Assembly (NCBI RefSeq): GCF_018139145.2
Contig: NC_059474.1
Coordinates: 38,520,344 to 38,584,343 of the forward strand
Source of the DNA: Gymnogyps californianus
Lineage: Eukaryota > Chordata > Aves > Accipitriformes > Cathartidae
Reading direction: 5' to 3'
Length of the DNA stretch: 64,000 nucleotides
The translations under genes were made by a program, and so were the position numbers. Within the stretch, counting starts at the first letter, position 1. Each line of letters begins with the position of its first letter. The notes under the pieces are model-generated. The model worked only from the letters and a program-made list of their open reading frames with translations. It had not been told where the DNA came from and ran no database searches. Below are positions 13,618 to 26,100 of this stretch, one piece after another.

Positions 13618-13633
13618 TTTTTTTTTTTTTTTT
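13618..13633. repeat. Poly-T run (T16)
   Basis: Sixteen T in a row followed by AAAACTGCAG. No attached retroelement was recognised. Confidence 0.8.
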
Positions 13634-15894
13634 AAAACTGCAGTACAGAACACACCTGGAAGAGATCTATGTTGCATTTGTACTAACCTTTATAATACTT
13701 ACCTGACAGTATTTTGAGTTTAGGTGAAAACCTATTTCTTCCTCTCATTACAGGTGCAGGTACCTGATTTTGCAGCTTGCCTCACATGGAATAATACCCA
13801 CACATCCTATCATAGTTTCTTCATGTACTAGAACCCTAGTAGCCTGGACATTTGAAATGCTTTTAAAGAAACTTCATTCAAATTTCAGCCACTGCTTTCC
13901 TTCCAACTTGGCTTTAAAGAAAACCTACATTTAAATAGTAGAAACAAATAACTTCTGTAGTTTCTCAGTTTTGAGTAAAACTAGAAGTCTATATACACCA
14001 AAGAAAAAATAAATTTGTTGTTTTGGAGAATTATCCTTTGTGTATATATGTTGTGCAAAAATCTAACTAGTTAAATCAAATCTATTTAAACTCTGACATT
14101 TCTTTCATCACAAGTCTCATAATTAATCCACTAGACTTTGCATAAGTCTGAATCTAGTGTTTTTGTAATGCCCAACAGAAGAGATCTGGAAGCAGGGAGA
14201 TGTACTCAGGAATGTTTCAACAGGGGTTCAAGTCACAATTGAAGCAATTTAAGCACTATTTTGCTGGTTGAGCCTCCATGATCATGTAAGCTGTTGCAAT
14301 AACTAATACTGGACATCACCAGCTAAAAGAACAAATATGAAAATGAGGACAATTCCCAGTTAAGAGGTGATAATCACTAACAGGAGTGGCTCCCCTTCAG
14401 ATTCTACTATCATCTTGAGATGGTCTTTATCTATATAAATCCACTGCCTTGCCAAACCATAATGCCACCTTGTTTACCATAAGGAAGGAGGAATGGATTG
14501 CTCTATACATCACTTGCAAGCCAAGACATGTCCACTTAAATTGTTGAAAAAAACCCCATTCACAATAGTTTCTTGACAACTTTTAGAACAGGCTTACATT
14601 TGTTGTATTGTAAACATCAGTCTCCTCATAGATAGGTTTTAGATTAGAGATGTACAAATGATAAATTTTCCTGTTCAGCACACCACTTGACCAGTAAGAT
14701 ACATGAAGCAAAGATAATTTCAGTGGATGTGTAATGAAACTTGTAATAGTCAAAATGAAACACCCACACATTACTTTTCCCTTTATCTGAAAGAGACTCA
14801 TTGCATTCTATAGTAAGTGGGGTTTGTTTGGTTTGTTTTTTTCCAGTAAGCCTTTAAATCTTTTAAACCGGATGATAAAGCCCAAGTGAAAATTTCATTC
14901 AGAATAAAATCAGAAGACTGTCAAAATGAAGCATTTTCTCAATAACTATTTGCAAAAGAAAAGCTAGGCAGTTTGCTAATCTTTTCCCTTCCCTGTAAAC
15001 TGTACCCGCTCACAGGATCAAATCACCCTGTGACGGGGACCTCATAGTTCAGTAGGCTTCGTATTTAGCTTAACTCTTTATGCAAAGAGACTATAGTATT
15101 TCTTTGTTTTTTGAATTCCATCAGTAGAGCTTGTTTAAACTGGGACATTGAAATCGGACATCATCCTCAGACAGCAATGAAATCCTTTGCAAAGAAATCT
15201 TCCCAGTTTATTCATGTGTTGATAAGCATTGAAACAGTTAACACTGCCTCAGTTATCGGCTTTTTACATTAATCCTCCATAAAATTCCCTATACTTGGGG
15301 TGAAAATTCTGCCCTTAGCAACATCTTTGTCTCCCGAGACCTTTTCCCCTCTGCCTGAGAATTAGCTTTTCCTTCTGTGAGGCTGAAGCACCTTTCTGTT
15401 CTTGGTAACTCCTGTTGTTTTGCATTGAAATACTTCGGGAGTTTGTTAGTAGTTTTCCCACTCGGATAGTACTTTTAAGTTATTTGGTATACATGGATGA
15501 TCTTCACCTCAGAAAGAGGTGAAGTAGCTTATTAGCCAACATACAAAATACTGAAAGCTCATGGATATAAAGCAGACAGCTGTACCATAAAAGCATGTAT
15601 TAGGCATTGCATTGCTGATATCTCATTCCCACAAAGACTGTGAAATACGGGTAGGAATCGGGCTGACATGAATCCATTTGCATGAAAAGAAAGTAACAAA
15701 AGTGGGAAACTTATTTAACCCATTCTACAAGGTTTAATTTTCAAAATCCCATATCAGAGGCCACATCAATTTTCATGTAGACAACTATCTTAAGACAAAT
15801 TTACACAATATACTTTAGACAAAAAGTCCAATTGTTCTTTAGAAGATTCATGTATTCAAAACTGAGTCAACACACAAACAGCAACCAGAAGTTT

Positions 15895-15970
15895 AAAAAA
15901 AAAAAAAACACCACAAAAACAAACCCACCCCAAAAACCAACAAAAAACCCAAAACCCAACAAAACAAACC
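15895..15970. repeat. A/C-rich low-complexity tract
   Basis: About 76 bases built almost wholly from A and C on the plus strand, starting with a run of 14 A and continuing as blocks such as AAACCC and AACAAAA. It resembles a decayed poly(A) tract, but no element body is recognisable on its 5' side. Confidence 0.8.
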
Positions 15971-17807
15971 TATCATAAGACACAAGGTGAATTTGGATCA
16001 ACAGTTAAGTTGATTGATAATGCTAAAACTGTAAGGTGTAACATAATAATTATGTCACTTCATGTCCTGGGTAAATGTTGATACAGTAATTACATAGTTG
16101 CAAAAGTTCAAGATTTGTGTCCCAAGGCTGCTTATAGACAACTTGGCATATTCTGAGTAGATCATTTCACAGTGAGTTCAGGCTAGTTTACCATAGTTGC
16201 AATAAGAGTCAATGGCAGAAATACTGGAAAAAGAAAACACAACTCTCAATGCTTAGCTAAAATTGCTGTTCCTTTATATATATTTTAGAAGATCGTCAGC
16301 ATTCTGTAGTCTACTTTTCTAATATTTGTCTTAAGACACTTATTTAATTTCCTTAACTCTAAAAACAAAATGCAAACTAAGAAGCAAACAAGCATTTGTA
16401 GATTTTGTATATTAATAAATAATCTATTTTAAAGATAACCTAGCATCTAGTGTTACCTCTGTAGTAGTTCTCAGGTATGCTAATTTATAAACCATTATTA
16501 CACTACACTAGTATGTGTTTAGTTTAACCCCAAACCCAGCCATTAACTGTTAGAGAAGGCACACTGCCTGATTTAAAGCATCAACAACAGAAAAATCTTG
16601 TTAACATACTAATAATTAAGGAATATCCTCAAAACGATTTTTAGTGTGCTAAAAGCTTTAAGTCAATAAAAATAAGAACAAGAAAAAATACTTTGTGAAT
16701 AGCTGAGCTAAAACTATAATGCTTTTGGAAAACATAAGCAGTGCTTGGTTTGTTATTTACATTCACATGTAGGTATTCTCATTACCTTTCATTGATATCT
16801 GTATGCATGTGCTGTTGATAAGCAGCGTCTTACAGAAAAACTCCATTACTTGTGGACAAAGATCCAGTACCACTCACCGGCTCGGTAATGTAAGGTCATT
16901 CTAATTACCTTCTCCACACTTTATTCTCCCCTCTGTGGCCTTAGTAATCATGAGGACTCTTTGAAATGCTGATGCAGCATTATACTGATTTATTTTGAAA
17001 TATGCTATATGTAATACTAATCACTGGAACTGCATATTGGATATTTGCTGAGGTTATCTTTAAAATTATTAGGCTACATACTATGAATAAGGCAATCCCA
17101 CACATTTGAATGCTATATAAGCAGTATTTCCTGTTACTAACAGCGGAGAAAGTTATAAATAGTTTCTAAAAAGTCCAGCTGTTGGACTAGTTTGTTAAAT
17201 AAATAAATAAGTCAACCTCTAGTGACTGCAGGGGATTTATTCGCGCTTCCTAGTGAAGCTAAGGACCTCAGTGCAGAACAAGTGCTAGTAGCTCTCTAGG
17301 GAAAGCCACTGTTTTTTATTTCCCATCTCATGCTTTGTATTACACAGTGTCAAGTCAACTAGCTTTTATTTGCTAGTTGATTTGCAAAACCCTGATTTGA
17401 TAGGCTTCTCTATCCATTTGACCCTTCCATACTAAAGGGTAAAGTGCATTCCACCAGAATATAAAAATATTCCCCTCTTAGAAAAAGGGGAAAAATTGTA
17501 GACTGTTCTGCATACAGCTATTGGGATGCTTGAGGGAAAGCACTGTCAGATGATCTGAAAAGATCAAAATCTCATAATTTAACTCAACATTGTGGCTAAT
17601 GGCTGAGCATTAGAAATGACAACTAACACACACTGTAGCATCATTCGCATAATTGCCACTCTATAACAAAGGGCTTCCAGAAGGGAAGCAGCAATTAAAA
17701 TGTATTTTTACTACAGCAATCTGAAATAATGTTTTTTTAATTTTTTTTCTGTGGTGATATTCATGTGCAGTGAATCAAAGGTCTGCCTTGCCCAGCAAAT
17801 TACGTGT

Positions 17808-17823
17808 CCCCCCCCCCCCCCCC
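17808..17823. repeat. Poly-C run (C16)
   Basis: Sixteen consecutive C, unusual in AT-rich DNA and prone to length errors in sequencing. The plus strand could form i-motif structure and the opposite strand a G-quadruplex; that is inference. Confidence 0.9.
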
Positions 17824-17960
17824 AAAATTTGGCCCAAAGTAGACACCTGGGAAGTGCATAACAGAAAAAAAAAATGTATCATCCTTGCCTCGGTGCTTTC
17901 CCATCAGCTATTTTCATTTAGAGCCTTTCCTGAGTCAGAAATGTTTTTTGGTTGTTTTTT

Positions 17961-17985
17961 TGTGTGTGTGTATGTGTGTGTGTGT
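17961..17985. repeat. GT dinucleotide microsatellite
   Basis: About 12 GT units interrupted once by TA. Likely length-polymorphic. Confidence 0.9.
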
Positions 17986-19218
17986 TAACTACCTCACAGT
18001 TCTTAAGGCAAAGTTTCTTTTATGCTAATCAGCACATGGTAATGGAAGCAGAAATTGATGTTAATTTCAAATTTTATAGTTAATATTGTGAGTGTGATAT
18101 ATTTGTGTCCTATTCAATTTTGGAGCTAGCAGTGGCTTTTATGGTACAACATGCAGTGCTCCCCACAAGAATGTCTTTTGAAAGTTGCCACTGATTTATA
18201 TGTTCCAATCTCCATTTCTATGACAAGAGGAGGATAATATTTTATGCTAAACCAGAATGAGTTCATTCATAATAGCAAATCACTTTTATGTATAAAGCTG
18301 TGAGCAAGAACATTCAAAATATGACTTTATTATTATTTACATACATAGTTTAGAGACCAGTGCTTTTTTCTCCTGCTATCTCTCTACTAAAACTCTAGTC
18401 ACCAACCAAGATTTTTTTTTTTTTATTTGCTATATAGAAGCTCTGTGGTAGCTTAATTCCATCTTATTTCAAGATAAAAAGCCAAATGAATTATATTTCA
18501 CTTCAGTCTATTTGACACAGATTTCCCTGTAATGGAGCAGCTCATTTCCGCCTAATTAGGAAAAGGTTCCCTTGCTGGGAGAGTGACCGTCTGCTCAGTT
18601 TTAGTCAGGACCTAGGCATACAGTCTCTCAGAGGCACTTTAAAATCTCAAGCCTGACCCCTCATCTCCTATGTGACCAGAAGGACAGCTGTAATAAAGCT
18701 CAGGACAACCCTCTTACATAGGACATTTGTGCCTGATGAAGGGGCTGGCATCTAGCCCAAGTCACATGGAGAAAGCCAGTTGCATGACTAGTTAAACATG
18801 TATATTCATCAGAACACCAAAAGATACAGAAGTGCTTACACAGTGGACTATTTTGCTTACAGAGTGGACCTATTTTCAGTCAAATGAAAAGTGAAAAGGC
18901 CTTACGAAAGAATGAGCTGCAAGAACAATTCATCTAGTCCCTCATTCACTCCCTGTCTATTTGAAAGAATTTCAGTTTTTAAAAAAAGAAAAAAAAAAGA
19001 GGGAGGCAAAGAATGGTCTATGGGTTTACAGATCTGATTCAGTCTTCAGGCCATAGATGGTCATTATCTAGTCTAGAAGCACCTATACCTGAAAGCTTTT
19101 AAGTTACTGATCATACAAAAATGCATGTTGTGACTGATCTGTACAAATGCACTATTGGTAAACAGGCAGATATTATCTCACTTTCTACAGCTATCATATG
19201 CCAAAGTCCATGTGCGTT

Positions 19219-19242
19219 TATATATACACATACACACACACA
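19219..19242. repeat. TA/CA dinucleotide microsatellite
   Basis: A short TATATA block passes into CA repeats with one interruption. Confidence 0.85.
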
Positions 19243-20052
19243 AGTACATTTTATACATGCCAGATGCAGTCCTCAATGTTTGGTTTACCTTTGCTAGAGT
19301 TAACTGAACAAAGTAGAAGAGAATCAGCTAAAAATTTTATTCCCGTTAGAACATGAACTCAGTTAATTCTCCTAAGACTGATGACACTTGATTCTCAAAC
19401 AAAAATATAAGTCTCTTCTCATAAGCTTGAACACTCACTATCCCATTAAATTCCAGGCAGCAAATGAGCAACTTTTTAAAGGAAACGATACCAGAGGCTA
19501 AAATAATCAAGGTATACATGAAAGTGGTAAAACAGAGGAGAATAAGACAGAAAAGATATTACTACAATTCTGATATTTAGGCCAACTGATCTTCTAAGAG
19601 TATCTTTTATGCTTTCATTTTCTTTGATCTGCCAACACCAGCTTTTTGTTTGTTCTTCCAGTTTAATGTGTTCTCTGCTAGTTGAAGAGCTTTTAGTTAT
19701 GACCCTCATTTGTGAAAGTTACCCTTGAAAGCATGTCTTCCAGACTATCATCATCATTTTGATTCCATGCTAACAATGCTTCTTTTATGCAAAAAAAAGC
19801 TAAAACCCCCAAATCCACATGCATCATGCGCTTATCTCAAAGCTCATCTGGTTGAATAGCATGACAGGCTCTTTTTCAGTTATTGCTCTACAAAAGTCTC
19901 ATCTATGTGAACTGGAGTACACTAATTATTTTACATCTGAAAGTAAAAGTAATGTCTCCAAAAATTACTTAATTTACCATAATTTAGAAAGCTTTTATTT
20001 AAATATAGCAGTGTTCCTTTTAAGGACCTGGGTTTCTGCACTCCGGGCCTAC

Positions 20053-20104
20053 CTGTAACAACAGGCTTTTGAACTGTGCAAGCACCATAAATAGATGGGT
20101 TACT
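20053..20104 (-). other. Candidate 52-bp internal exon
   Basis: On the minus strand a very strong acceptor (CCCTTTTGCTCTGTCTTCCAG) precedes 20104, and a good donor (TTACAG then GTAGGC) follows 20053. The 52 bases between are open in two frames: phase 0 gives SNPSIYGACTVQKPVVT plus one base, phase 2 gives VTHLFMVLAQFKSLLLQ. The phase 0 product has balanced, protein-like composition. I do not recognise the protein. It may be an exon of a minus-strand coding or long noncoding gene whose other exons I cannot place. Spliced after the donor at 32927, it would stop at once, so it is not simply the next exon of the 32709-33412 model. Confidence 0.33.
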
Positions 20105-23100
20105 CTGGAAGACAGAGCAAAAGGGCATTCTGTAAAAACAAATAACTAATGGATTATCCAGTTTCCTAACATTTAAGAGACGTAAAAATCAAGGGAGAAG
20201 CACATTTGTGTCAACACCATGATTTTCATAAATGTTAGCTCTTCATCCTTGAAATAACAATCTTTGTAATTTCTTTTGGCAACCGAATCTGTAGTATTAA
20301 AAAAAGGAACAAAAATCCCATACAAATTACAGTGAATTTGCCTATTCAAATATTTAAAACTTTTTTTAATATTATACTCCCACTGATCAAACTTCCAAGG
20401 CGGCATCTAAAAACACTGATTTTGAGAGACTGACTATAGTATCACCTATTGCTTTCCCTTCATATTTGAATATAAGGCTACTAATTCAATCAAAACAAAC
20501 TATTTACAGTATTGTGTAACATACTGAAAATGCAATATCCCTTCTAGTAATCAGCTTTCTCCAGTGAAATAACGAGTATGCATAAGAATGGTAACCTAAA
20601 GAGACAGCCAGATAATGGGCTCCCTGCTGTTCTTCGTCTCCTTCAAGTCATAGGGTATTTCTACACAGGCAAGAAATATAGCTGAACACAGAAAACGTAA
20701 ATAAGAGTTACCCCTAGTCAGTGGAGCAATCCTCAAAGGGTCTCTTTAAACAACATGTATTAGAACAGCTGAGCTTTCAGGATAAACTCTACTAGGGCTT
20801 CTAGATGTACTAAGAATTGGGGAAAGAAGGGGACAGAATTGCTTCACCATCTATTATTTTGGTCTATGCATTGGACATTAGAATATATTCCTGAAAAGTC
20901 ACCTAAAATATTTATGCATAACAGGATTTTTTCAAAAAAACAAATTTCTTTAGTGGTAGTGAAGCAAGCACATTTCAGTATTATGTTTAGGAAAGCAATG
21001 CAGTTTTCCCTTTTTATCCAAGTGAGAACTGCAAGTGATTAAGCAGAAAATGGATCTTCCTATCCAAGATCAAATACCGTCTCTTAAGCAACTCCTGGGA
21101 AGCTTTCAAATTCATTTGCCTCTACGTTGGAACAAAATATCACCTCTACATCTAGCAGATATTTTCTTCTCTGACATTTCTTCACTGCTTAGTTGAGAGG
21201 CAAGTGATATGCCTTGGCTCAATAATATCATAGCATGTGGGGACAAACAGATTGTCCAGTTAAAAATAAAAGCTGGTATCAAGGGGAAAAAAAAAAAGTT
21301 TACCACAAAGCTCTAAAATGAAAGCCTAATTCTTCCTATTGGTTCTTCTGCAACTCAAGGCCCAGGTTTTCTTCGGAAGAGACTCAACTGCTTGAGCAAA
21401 CAGTCATGGTAGGTTTTTGTGCCCCCACCCACCTCCAGTCTCATTTCAATTGCACAAATTAAAAAACAAAACCTGAACACCCTCAGCATATTTAAAAAAA
21501 ATAGTATCATGTGATGCAGAAAGACCACTTTTCCCCACACAGACCACACTGCCATCAGGAAGCAAGTTTAAACAAGTTTGTGATGATCAGGAGAGATGTA
21601 GTTTGCATTTACGTAAATATTTATACAGAATCCTTCAAGAGTTCCCTACTGCTTTCAAGTACAACAGACCACTAGCAATAAATAAAAAAGCTCTACAAAA
21701 AAAACCTATAAAGAGAAATTGATGTGGGAAAGGTTATAAGTGTTTCCTAAGATGCTGCATCCTACATCAGCCCGATTTTCACGTTGCAAATTAAAGCTGA
21801 TTTCCGTTCCCCCCCAAAGATCGCTGACTCTTCCTTTAAAAGAATAGTGAACAACTGATTCAACATCTGTGTCAATTTATATATATCCACCAAAATTGCT
21901 GGAGGTAAGTTGATTTAAGAATACTCAGTATCCCTCTTTATTAAAAGATTTAATTAGATTTTTATCTCAATTCACTGTACCACGACTTGTGAAGGTGGAA
22001 GACTAGTATAATTGTTTTTGATAACTCAGAGGTAGAGATGAGTTTAGGAAAAGAGGTAGATAATTAATACTAAGTTCAAAAACAAATAACCAAAAATAGC
22101 CTTAATAACACAGTTTTGTAACAACACTGATTGTTACAGACCCCTCCAAATACTACAGGGCTTACTCTTATGATCTTGCCCAGACATTGCCCCAAGCTAT
22201 GATGTCCTGAGGCCAGAAACATCCTCTAGCAGCATCACACTCTGCTTCTGAGTGCAAGACTGCCTGTTTCCCTCCAACAATCCTTATTCAATGTCTAATG
22301 AAAACTGAAGCCAAACTGGAAGCTAATAAAATATATAAGCTTCCCAAATCAATCCCTTGGTGATAAACACAGCAACTGCTACACATTTACTTTTATATTC
22401 AATCGTACAACAGGTATGTGTTTAAAATTCATTTACAAAGGATATAAAGTCTTAATGTGCACAGTAATTTCACATTGCGTTATTTTGCACGGAGACTCTT
22501 AAAAGCTATTAAGAATAGTGTCTTCATGAAAGATGATGAAGACTTCTTAAAATGATTGTTGATGACATGCATCCAGTGTTTTTTTTAACTCCAGCTGCAA
22601 AACCCAAATGCAATAACCTGGAAATAGCTTATCATGAACCAGTTTTGTACCTCTGTTTAGTCTTTCAGAACACTGACATTCTCCTTTTAACATAACAATT
22701 TTCTTCTTTCCAGGTTTCCTATTACCCATTAAAACATAGTAAAACTTCTTGTAAAGGTATAGTAACTCTTCCACTTTCATTTAATAACAACTTCAGAAAT
22801 TTGTTTCATAAACACAATTATGGCATTCAATGAAAGTACTGAGAATTACAGCCAACTGAAATGGAGGCCTTTACTCCAGTTTGGTTTTCCTTTTTGTGAA
22901 AGATAACTAAATATTCTGAACAAGAACCATCTGATCCACTGAAAGAACCTACTTGTAGCATTTCAGCATTGGCCACAGCTGGTAGTCACAATGGCTTTCC
23001 AGAACACATTTAGGGTAAACGTCAAAGACTTACAAAAAAATTCTTCATAAAAAAATAAGACGTTATAACACATACATAAACACTTACTGTTGCTTCCTTG

Positions 23101-26100
23101 CTGTAGAATCTATGTTCTCAATGAAAGCATGAAGTTAGAGTTCGAAGTTATTGCCTGTTAAGTCAAAACAACATGAATATGTTAATTTACTATAGAATAA
23201 ACTTTGAATTGCAACAGCTAATAAGAATCTTTTCAGACCATAAATACGAAATATACCCACAATAAGGTCTATGTTTCTCCCCCCACCGTGAATTAAGAAT
23301 CACAAATGCAGGACAAGTGGAAATTATCTCTTAATAGAGACACTGTCACAGAATGAGCTAAGAAATGCCGCCTTGGGACCATAGTAAAAAAAAAATTCAG
23401 AATGTGCACAAATAAAAACCTAATGAAATGAAAAACAAGCTCTAACTTATTCTAGTACTCCAGCAGTAGACACAAATTATTACAATAAGGACACATTCTT
23501 TTATTACTGGCAAAGTGAATTCCAAGATTAGGACCAGATAATAAAGATATGCATTGGACATAACTCTGCTGACTTTATAAAACACTGAAACCAAGATGAT
23601 GGTATCTCCAGTTTATCACTTATTCCATTAGACTCATCAAATGTATCAGATCTGAGAAAAATGTAAATCTGATCACATTGCCAATATCACAATATCTAGA
23701 ATCAGCAATTAAATAGCACAAAAATAGGTTCTCTTACATTTTTATATTCCCATTTTGACATAAAAAGGGGTATTGCTACAGCAGAAAGAAACAAGCAGAA
23801 AACCAAAGCAAAAGGCATTTCATATCATTTGCTTATCTTACAGGTAATGCTACTTGTATTTTCCCTTCCTTATACAGAAATACCAATTTCTAGTAACTGA
23901 AATAGCAAACAACATGAATTGTATTACACATTGACAAAGTGAAGCCTTTAAGATCCATGAAAATAGTTAAGCCCACAGATGTGGCTAATGCTCTAACACT
24001 TAAAGTGTCTCTGAATTCTTAATGCGACTCCTTACATGCTACAGTAGTACGAAAAATCCATGTCCATGTGCCCTCAGCTATTGAGACCCTAAAATTATAG
24101 AAGCAATATAAATAAAGATAAAAATTGTCATTCTGGACTAAAATGATCTGTCCAAGTAAATATGTATTTACACCCATTAAAACATCTTAGTTTCGAGTAT
24201 TGTTCCATTTTCCACCCTCCACATGCAAGTTCTAGGATTAAGTACAATTATGTTTTATTTTAAACTCCACCAGCATGTTACATACTTCATGTAACATAAA
24301 AGCTGAGATTCAATACAAAAGGCGAGACACAGTTATCCTGCAACAGAAACACCTTATTTGCAGGTTTATATATAACATAATTGAGGTAGAACTCTGCATT
24401 TCATTTCATCTGGCCTCCAGATCAAAATGGGGAAAAAAGTAAATCTTACAAGGAGAGCTTTGGATAAAAGACTGCAACTGAGTTTAGACCAGCAGAACTT
24501 TGGGTGAGCGTCAGGATAACTGCATGATAAGAAGTAATAAATGAAAGTCATAAATTGCTCAGCAATAAAACAATGAAATTAAAACCTGCATTTTCTTTTA
24601 ACATATTTTCCACTACAAGAAAACCTAGAAACACCTTCCAAAGTGAAAGCCCATTTTGCCCATTTCAAATGCTAGGATTATGAGGAATTAGTCTTCTAAC
24701 ACACAGAAGTCATCTTTTATTTTCTTGTACAGGTTGAACAACACATGTAATAACTCACATCATACACAGAGTTCTTTCCAATATTACTCAGTAATATTCA
24801 TTCAGATCATGGAACTTAGACAATTTAAAGATCACTGTTTCCAGATTTGCAAGGTCATTAAAATAGGAGATGTTCTGGTACAGGTTGAGATGCAAGATAA
24901 ACAGTCTCTGTCTCTCAAAGTTTACTGTTTTTTGGTTTTGGTTTTTTTTTTTTATATTCTCATTCAACAGAGTTAACTATTGTTGTGAAGCAAGAACCAG
25001 ATTTTATTCAACATATGAATTAACAAAGGATAGCCTTAGTTCTTTATAATATTAGCATTACCTGTAACAGAATTCTTTGGTTTCTCTCAAGTCTCACACT
25101 ACCATTGCTAAAGATACATATATATTTATACACATTTTAATTAGCAAGTCTTTACTAACAAAATGAGAACAATAAACCCTAGAAACTGGGCATGACCCAA
25201 TGGTAAAATAATTTTTTCAGTTTTTAATTAAGTTTGTTATTCTATTTAAGCCTTGGTTCCCAAATAAAAGCTTTCTGCTTGAATAGGAGCAGTATGACAT
25301 CAAAACTGTGCTACTCAGAGGTTAAAAAACATGCTTGGAAATTGAAATACTTCGCAGTACCTGGTAAACATCAGTTTATTGCCTTGAACAGGAATATTAA
25401 TAAGCTACCTTGCGAAGATGCTTATCCCAGAAAAGATGATCAACATTAATCTCAGAACTCAACTTGTTCAAAGTTATCAACTTTGGACATCTCTCCTGCT
25501 AACCCAGTGGCAGTGAACAATGGAGCTCTGCTTACACTCCTGCACTGACAAACTTCAGACTTGCAGCAGGCGTGAGAGCAAAGCAACCATATGACTGATA
25601 TCTGCAAATATCTTTTACTCTATTGATTAAGGAAAACCACTCCTAAAGCTTTCCTTGTTTACTTGTCTCAGTAAAATTCTGGGCCAGTGCATGTAGTGAC
25701 TTTGCTTTTTGGACTGCATTTAGACTTGGACTATGACATACAGATAGCTGCCTTATTATATCAAAAGAAAATTAAAAAAAGCTCACAGCCAAGAATTCCA
25801 TAAGCTATATACAGTGACAAACAATATACAAATCCAGCAGACTTTAAAAGCATCCAGGTGGTACCCACCTGGGACTGACTCCATGTGGTGTAAGGGCCCA
25901 ATTACAAAATATACACAGTAAAAGTAGGATTAGAGAAGTAGAATGTGTGCCATGTTAGTTTACCCCCTCACACTTAATAAAAAGAGCAGACGATCTTAAA
26001 AGTAACACTTAAAATTGCTCACAAGGACTAGAAGACACACCATCCATGAGTAGAAGCTCAATCTATTTTGCCTATCAATGAGAAGGTTAAGAGAAAAATA

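Larger units (their letters stand above)
8955..20052. other. AT-rich intergenic or intronic DNA with simple repeats
   Basis: No supported gene in 11 kb. Contents are a 32-bp tandem duplication (10649-10712), T runs near 13318 and at 13618-13633, an A/C-rich tract (15895-15970), a C16 run (17808-17823), a GT repeat (17961-17985) and a TA/CA repeat (19219-19242). A near-perfect minus-strand donor (CAG then GTAAGTAT) at about 13693 has no convincing acceptor. Segments near 16860-17110 and 18530-18790 contain homeodomain-type TAATTA/TAATTAG motifs and could be conserved noncoding elements, but that needs an alignment. Confidence 0.5.

Noticed and set aside
13694..13860. Perfect minus-strand donor with possible upstream exon
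   Set aside because: No credible acceptor, and the best frame stops before the donor.
16520..16550. TTTAACCCCAAACCCAGCC resembling the end of the ERVL LTR
   Set aside because: Similarity is limited to about ten bases and no LTR body follows on either side.
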